Shown one piece after another: positions 57,064-64,000 of a DNA stretch of 64,000 nucleotides. How positions within the stretch are numbered: position 1 is the first letter of the stretch; each line of letters opens with the position of its first letter. A program made the translations under genes and the position numbers. Below the pieces are notes generated by a model that saw nothing but the letters and a program-made list of their open reading frames with translations, had not been told where the DNA came from and did no database searches. Origin of the DNA: Nomia melanderi (lineage: Eukaryota; Arthropoda; Insecta; Hymenoptera; Halictidae); the NCBI RefSeq assembly GCF_051020985.1, contig NC_134999.1, forward strand, positions 13,769,660 to 13,833,659, read 5' to 3'.

Positions 57064-59437
57064 TATGACACAGTAACTACCCAAATTGTACTACACAAAC
57101 TTAATTCCCTTTGTGACACGTGTTTCATATTTTTCCAATTTCAATCTTGCCAAGAATATATATCCTTAGCATTATAATAATTCACGAAATTGCAAAGGTT
57201 ACAGAAGTTTATAAAAAATTTATTAATGGCACTTATTTATTCCATTCTTAATATCCACTCCGTCAAACAGTGTCATTTAAGAAAATAGACGAAAATAAGA
57301 GAAAAATGATAAATCTAATGTTCCCCTTGAAACCAGATAACCTTTGTTCCACGAACATTCCCCAAACTTAATAACCTACGAGTAAATTAGAACTCGAGAA
57401 ATTAGGTGAATGGCCCTCATATAATACCAGTGCACAATATCGCACTGCGCCCATTATAATTCAAGAGTCCCGCATGCGGGAACGTACATACCTCCGAAGC
57501 GCAGCAAAACACCGTCACAATGGCGACTTCGAGCTTCGGTATCTAAAATCGAAAGCAGCAAACGAATAATTTCAATTGAACAATTTGATTATTCATCACA
57601 AAAGAATCTCTTCTGCAAATGGTAAATATTCTGCTTTGTTGATTTGCTCGCGTTTACAGTTTTGACCTTCGGTACGCGAACCAGACGGAAAGGAATCTGA
57701 AATGTAAAAGGGGAAACGAGTTACTGCGTAGAGAGTAACCAGCGACGCGTAATCGCGTTAAGTAAAAGGCAATTTCGAGGAGAAAGGAGACGGAGAGCAA
57801 GGAAGGAGAAGCATTTACGGCCTGTTTTCCAGACTTGAAGTCGCTAGTTTTATAAATATGCGCGAAACTTCCGCATTTTCATTATGCAATTTATCCGGCG
57901 TTCTCTTTTTGCGCGCCTCCCTCACGAGGCAGATGATACAACGGCCAATTACGCCGTGAAGGGAAATGAGTTTAAAGGAATGGCTTCTGTTATTCTTCGA
58001 GATTGGATGTTCTTAAACTGTAGATTTCGTAAACGATACGGCGGCTGCGGTACTAGCAGCTTAAATGATGCTTGTTGGAAGCTTTCGGGACATACGTTCT
58101 GTGCCAAAAAAGGACGATCTCGTTGCTGTAACAAGGAAAATCCTCGGTTTCTTCCCTTCGAGGCTTTTATAGTCCCTTCCCGACCCTGCTATACTTTACA
58201 GATTTTCTATTGATTTCAAAGCCGCTTTCGAATAAGTGGCATATCGATGACTTCGTGTAACCTACTTGTGCAATCTAACGACCCGTTTCAAATGTTTCGG
58301 AAAACGAACGACAGGAATTTCTATTTTGAAGCAGCTTTTTCGTCGATGCGAAATATAAATTCTGGAAAGAAAGGAAGGAAGGATGGTATAGATCAGTGGA
58401 TTTCACGTGAAAACTGCTGATGCGTTGTGAAATGTTGAATTATTTATTGAATAAATCGAACAGTAATGAATTTAACTAATGTGGATCAGTAAGAAATATT
58501 TTAAATATTTTTCGTGGGTATTTTTATGTAGATATTATCGATGGGCATGGAATGAAAAATTAATCTGGAAACGCAAGCAACTGACAGCGCCTATGACACA
58601 TTTGTCAAAGTCGCAGGAAGAAAATTCATTTTTCGCGAGTTCACATCAAGGAAAAGTTTAACAAGGCAAAGAAAACGAACGCGTGTATGAGTTGACGTTT
58701 CGCGTTAAAGCTTAACCGAGTACGACGTGGTTTCAACGTGTTCGTACTTTTTCAAATTCCCGTGTTTTACCGCGTTCTACGTGATTTTACTTCCAACGTG
58801 TTTTCGTGTTCCCGTGTGATCTTTGGCTTTCCGTTTCCCGTCGAATATTTTCTGCATCGCGTCGCTGATCAAATTTTTTCAGAGGAAATTTCAAGAGGAA
58901 GGAAGAGAAAAATGGTCGACACCTTTTCAAAAAAATTACTTTCTGCCGTAGCGAACCAGCGTGACTTTGAATAGCCTTTAATGTGTCTTAGCAATTTTTA
59001 TTACAAATGAAAGAAAAAGCATTGGTTTACTTTGCAAAATTCAGTTGACCTTCCACATGTCCTCTTCATTTTCATATAAAATAATTATTCTGATGTTATA
59101 CAGACTTTAAATATTTTTACAGTACTAATATAGTAATGTATTATGATTTAAATTCATTTTACAAACGTCAATATTTTTATAAATAGTTCTTCCATAATTC
59201 TCTTTCGTCAATAATAATCGAAATGGCAAAAGTTTCTTAACAAAGTGTATCCCATTCTCAAATTTGAAGTACAATTTAAATTATCTATAATTATAATTCA
59301 CTGCAATGGATTCAGTTAACGTTCACGTGAAGCTGTCTGAATTTTACTTAAACTTACTTGAACGGATTTCTTGATGTAAGTTACTAATAGTAATTAGAAA
59401 GTTCCGCCTTATGGTATTAACGTTTCTCTATTTAGTC
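57064..59437. other. Unique sequence with GC-richer islands
   Basis: GC-richer at 57460-57560 and 57660-58210. A 109-codon plus frame (57884-58213) overlaps a 61-codon minus frame and is not recognisable. On the minus strand near 57500 a GAG/GTATGT donor-like site lies in the first island. Segment 58560-58980 is a further GC-richer patch. Confidence 0.4.
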
Positions 59438-59686
59438 TTAACCTTTAGCACTCCAGGTTGTTTTGTAATCTATCAGCAACTGCATCTAATTTTTATAGTA
59501 TTCCTAGCGAAAATGAGAAATGCTATTGCTATGCTAACATTTCTTCGATCATTTATTTTCCTTCTTAGTACAAAATTCGGATGTGTGGAAAATCTAATAA
59601 TTTTAGGGTAGTTTCTTAAAGATTCATTAAAATATTTAATATTATAACTGGTGCAATATTGGAGCCTATAGAGTTCAAAAGGTTAA
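59438..59686 (+). mobile_element. TTAA MITE, CCCTTTGCACTC family
   Basis: TTAA (59438-59441) plus CCTTTAGCACTCCAGG, and on the right GAGTTCAAAAGG plus TTAA (59683-59686). At 249 bp it has the same length as 40999-41247, to which it is closest. Confidence 0.75.
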
Positions 59687-62600
59687 TACTACTTAGAGTA
59701 TACGCAGTTTTAGCAGTTTTCAGCCGTGCTGCGTTACCGTACATACGTGGTCCATTCTGAAGTTTCCGCGTCTAAATTAGTTACCATTCCATCGAATTCT
59801 TCAGCGAATTCGAAAAGAATGTTTCTGTTTTCAAAGAGTCAACAATTGCCACTGTGAACTTTCGGGTAAACGATATTAAAGTTTTCCTAAACTTGTGAAT
59901 GTGGGCTCGCACCTTATGAATAATCAGTTACGTGGGTACCCTTCAGAAACTTTACTCTACATTGGAATACATTGGAATCTCGGCTACTTGAACCAATTAT
60001 GGAAAGCAACATTTAAATAATCGAATTTTTAGCTAGTCATACAACTGTTTCTTCTCGCATGCAATACAACGATTTGTCTCGAATGATTAATTACCACTGA
60101 TGTTAAAAGGAAAACAATCAATTTTAAGGGACGAACACATAAGCTTTTTTTTGTGAATGTTTTGTGAATATTTATTGCCATGTAAGTTTAAAATTTGTTT
60201 TCTCCGTTTCTATAATAACAGTTCGAGGAATTTATAGTAACTTTATAATTAGAATCTGATAAATTATTATATTGTGTATTTAGTACGTGTGGTTTATATA
60301 TTTTTAATATACCCATTTCTTCAGATTTATTTCTTTATTTCTTTATTTCTCTGTATACGCTTGTTTGGAAATCTCTTTTATTATGATATTTTCCAATTTG
60401 TGCAGTTTTCTAATTTTCTGCATTTTCTGTTCCGATATCATGTTCCTAGGGCAACTATTTTTTCATCAACCATGCCCGTCCTCTGATCTTCTGTAACCTG
60501 AATGATGGCTAAGGTATTATATGTCGAGCAACGCTGCTCTTATAAGACTGAAGCTTCAAGAGATTCTACCTCCTTTGCTCTTTAAGATTTGCAGATTATT
60601 ATAAGCCATAAAAATATTAAATATTCTAGATTGAAAAAAATTCATGAGCGTAAATAAATATAAAAATATAAATATGTGGATGTGTATATACCTACATTTA
60701 TCTCTATACTTACATTTATTTGAAATATAACAGTTACTTATTACGATAATTTAATTTTTCAAGGAATAAAAATTTGTTAATTATTCATGATCACGTAGTA
60801 CATAATCATGCATGAAATAGCTGTTTACAAATTTGTTTACAATCTGTAAGCAGAATCGTTGCAACTTTTATTCTTTCGAGCTCGCGAAACATATTTTAGA
60901 AGAGAATCTGATTTTTCATCAAATTCGTCGTTTTTTAACATTGTTCATTCGTATCGCAACAACCGGGCGGTCATAAAATTTCCAGTGGAAGAGCAACGGG
61001 ATATGAATTTTAGTATAAAAATTTCAAACGTTGTCCTGCCTATTCGGCGTTCGAGAAACAGAAGTCCGATTTAAAAATGCATACGAATCGTGAAACATTT
61101 TTGCATTTTCGATCGAATGATTGCATAGAATAATTCTTCCCAATATGCAATTTCTGCCGAATTACCGTCTAATGTGAGAAGCTAAATTACTTTTTCATTT
61201 CTACGAGATTCGCAATTCCTGGTTTTACCGTTGTATGAAGCAATTGTGACAAATTGTCCCCCTACCTCGCGGCCCGTCGCGATATTTCTAGTTATGCTTG
61301 CTAATTTAGACATTGCTCTGCACCAGAGGCCTATATCTGATCGAAATCTGCTGCACGCGAATCTAATTTCCATCGACAACTTGTATTCATGTTGATCACA
61401 GCGAGCGGAGGCACGTGACCGTCAATTTACAGCCTCGATCATATCGCCGCGTTGCTTTTCCGATTCCTGACAAGATCGTCCTTAGATTAGAGTTCAATGT
61501 TCATTACTCAGGCACGTGAATAACGACGACTTCATACTGCATGAGTAATGTAGATTATAACTAGATTGCGAATTCGTGTGCAGATACTAGACTACTGCGA
61601 ACTGTTTCTATAGAAAAAAATATCAAATGGAAGCCTACTTTTCTTATTACCAATTTGTAAGTTCTAAATATGAAATAAGAATTCCTGTAAAAATATATGA
61701 AGGATTTTCATTTCATTCCTACTATCACAGATGGTTCAGTGGAATTAGCAATAATGGTAAGCATATAGAAAATTTGCTATTTACTAACATTGCAAAGTTA
61801 TTCCTGTAAACTATATCTAAGAATATAATAGAGAAATAATTTTAGTTCGAGACAATACACGATTTTATAATTTTATATGTAATTGTGTTATACAATTACT
61901 TTTTTTAGTGTCACTTAAGAGTGTATATACACATTGCTTTTGAAAGAAAGATTGTGATAAACATGCTTAAATTTCTTTCTTTTAACATTTTTATTTATTA
62001 TTTCCTTTTGATCGTGATAACAATAAATCATTGCTGATAAGAATACGACCGCAATAATTCCTTATAATATACTCTAGAGTTTCTTGTTCTCATTTCCCGT
62101 AATAAAGGTATGGTAATCTTTTAGCATCCTTTTGCTGCATCAACTGCTCTTAACTTCCTTATAATTCGTTCATTCTTTTCAAATACTTTTTACCAAGTTG
62201 TTTGGTACCTTCTTTTTTTATTAGAAATTTACTTTATTCCATATAAGCCGAGGCAGGATCTTGACGCACGGCCGACCCGGTTAGATAGCCCCCGGCATAA
62301 CAGTTGCAGTGGCCATTGTACTCTAAAGCGACTTTTGGCAATAGAAGCACTGAAAGGTATATTCTATACGAGCAAACAGAAAGTAAAAATAATAACTAGG
62401 TTGTAGGACAAATTTCGTCGAGAACTTAAAACGATAGCCATTTTCACCCATAATAAAATTACCATTACACGTAAGCTGTAACGAGAAATTATACATTACA
62501 TTTGTCACGTACATTGAACGAAATACATATTACATGTACATAAACGTATATTTCATGTAAATAAATTAATAAATAAAAATGTATAAATTTGACAATGTTT

Positions 62601-63253
62601 ACTGGTACATCATAATGGAAAAAATATCTTTTATTTACAATATCGAATCTAATCTTTATAACGATTATTTTTTAATGGTTTGAAACGAATTTAGGGTTAG
62701 GCTAAGGGATTTCGAAATTTTGTAAATAGGCAATACGTTATTACATAATAATAGCGTGTTTCTAATGAATATTAGTAATTAATGTTATCAGAACGCTACA
62801 CTAACATTGATCTTCCTAACTTAATGACTATTTATGAGTAATACAATTTTGATGAATTGGGAGTCAATTTGAAACATGTAATATTATACGTTAATATTCG
62901 TTTGTTAAATGTAATCATACATTGGAGGAGTGAAATTGTAAATGAATTAATATTTCGTTGGTGTTGGTTTGAGAATGTTATTTGTAATTTGAGCTTGCAC
63001 CGTGCTTCTTACAATTATTCCTGTTTACCTTTCACGCGGTCACGAAAACGATCAGAATTTAAGAATTCGGGGAGGCTGCCGTATGATCGACAGCGCATAA
63101 ACGAGTTTTTAAATAGGTGTCAATCAATCATAGTCATTGATACGACGCTGATAGGTAATTCCTTTTTCCTTCTACTTTCAAGTTGACATCAGATTTATTA
63201 CGGGTACATAATCAGCCGTTCAAGTTCATAAAAATCCTGTCCCGTGGGAAAAT
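59687..63253. other. Long AT-rich stretch, no gene recognised
   Basis: Contains a TTTATTTC run near 60325-60350 and GC-richer patches at 60870-61070, 61200-61460 and 62250-62330. A 109-codon frame at 62857-63186 and others show no recognisable domain. No TTAA-bounded element was found. Confidence 0.45.
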
Positions 63254-63442
63254 ATGGAAGATTGTTTACCTAAGCACAAACGGTACACTCCAGAAAATCT
63301 ATTAATATCCAGGGTGTATAAAATGATAATATTCAAACTATTAGCAAGCAAAGTGTCTATAACTTATTCCGTTCCAAATATTATTATATATTCAATACTG
63401 ACAATGAAACGTATATTTTACGAACGTGTAAACCGAATATAA
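63254..63442 (+). pseudogene. Possible degraded pipsqueak-type HTH fragment
   Basis: The 62-codon frame contains KRYTPENLL near residues 9-17 and ASKVSITYSVPNIIIY about 20 residues later. Pipsqueak-type HTH domains typically begin with a YT-E-L motif and end with an A-(A/S)-x-x-Y-x-VP-x-x-T segment about 22-30 residues on. The spacing here differs by about one residue, and the basic first half of the domain is poorly kept. Such domains occur in pogo-type transposases and in insect transcription factors. No flanking exon or transposase remainder was found, and a chance match is quite possible. Confidence 0.2.
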
Positions 63443-63459
63443 TTTGAATAAATATTAGG

Positions 63460-63672
63460 TAAGTGTATTTAATTTCATCTTAACTAACTACTATATTTAT
63501 TACTAACTACTAAGTGTATTTAATTTCATCTAATTTTATCTTAAATAACTACCATGTGTATTAAGTAATTACTAACTATTACTTAACTAAGTAATTACTA
63601 ACTACTATTTAACTAAATAATTACTAACTAGTAAGTGTATTTAATTTCATCTTAACTAACTACTATATTAAA
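63460..63672. repeat. AT-rich minisatellite
   Basis: Repeats of TAAGTGTATTTAATTTCATC and TTAACTAACTACTA-type words, with a nested TAATTACTAACTA block at 63560-63630. The copies are irregular. Confidence 0.85.
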
Positions 63673-64000
63673 TAAAGTTTAATTAATTTCTGATGTTCTC
63701 CACACATGTAAAAGTATTGTTCGATAGTAAATTAATTAAATTACTCTATATTGTATTAGAAGTAACAATGATTCTTTCAGTACATAGTTATACAAAAAAT
63801 GCTTCCAACTGATGAGGTTTATAATAAACGAAGTGAAATAAATAAATAAATAAATACAATACCATCGGCAAAATGTTACTAATGTAACTGTTCTGTTAAA
63901 GCGAGAAGGATGCGTTATTCCTCGGGAATTCCTTAATGGTTTCCTGTAGACTGATTGCACTAGGCAGTGCATCTTTCCATCCCCTAGGGCCCAACGGTTT
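63673..64000. other. AT-rich end of window
   Basis: Contains an AAAT run (about 63837-63858). The last 100 bases are less AT-rich and run off the window. Nothing recognised. Confidence 0.5.

Overview
The window looks like non-coding DNA from an insect nuclear genome, most probably a hymenopteran such as a bee. This is an inference from composition and repeats, not from a marker gene. The sequence is clearly AT-rich, is broken by short GC- and CpG-rich islands, and is crowded with short TTAA-flanked transposon relics. I recognise no intact protein-coding gene, rRNA, tRNA, CRISPR array or operon. The longest open frames lie in GC islands or inside repeats and match no family I know. The two leads nearest to genes are a CpG-rich block at 18190-19450 that resembles a promoter with an untranslated first exon and a good splice donor at 19191/19192, and a degraded helix-turn-helix-like frame at 63254-63442.

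The main content is mobile. I count about 30 miniature elements or fragments of roughly 165-310 bp, most with TTAA (or a one-base variant) at both ends and family-specific terminal inverted repeats, as expected for non-autonomous piggyBac-type MITEs. Families by terminus are: CACTAGAACTACCGAG (602, 1076, 10926, 12561, 20414, 26354, 26560, 28914, 43375, 48216); CCCTTTGCACTC (14757, 27587, 30210, 38811, 40999, 59438); CCCCTTGCC (17677, 33885, 41244, 55801); CACGTTGAATGCC (6783, 26112, 56820); CACGTTGACNGYCACG (12359, 55913); CACTAACTATACCGG (27342, 49953); CACTAGATTTACG (22245, 26714, 42957); CGCTATTTCTACC (16158, 16354, 42722); and three single-copy families (43154, 48041, 48876). Several are joined head to tail through one shared TTAA, most strikingly four different families in a row at 42722-43598. 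Many carry a short palindrome with a GTCA/TGAC core near one end, usually 16-19 bp inside the TTAA.

Other repeats are a mariner-like deletion derivative (5427-5606), a foldback element (29811-30178), a large nested inverted repeat (16043-16630), a pogo-like terminal remnant (31283), a two-copy 234-bp repeat (40765 and 50263), several local duplications (31453, 39663, 50930, 16838), a hexanucleotide array (36669-36870) and AT-rich minisatellites.

Between these lie AT-rich unique stretches and GC islands (7300, 11270, 18190, 25200, 31763, 33460, 43680, 45610, 46640, 49130, 55380, 57460). The islands could be enhancers, promoters or small exons of a gene whose coding part lies outside the window. 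A plausible reading is a large intron or intergenic region. Composition, identities and distances were judged by eye.
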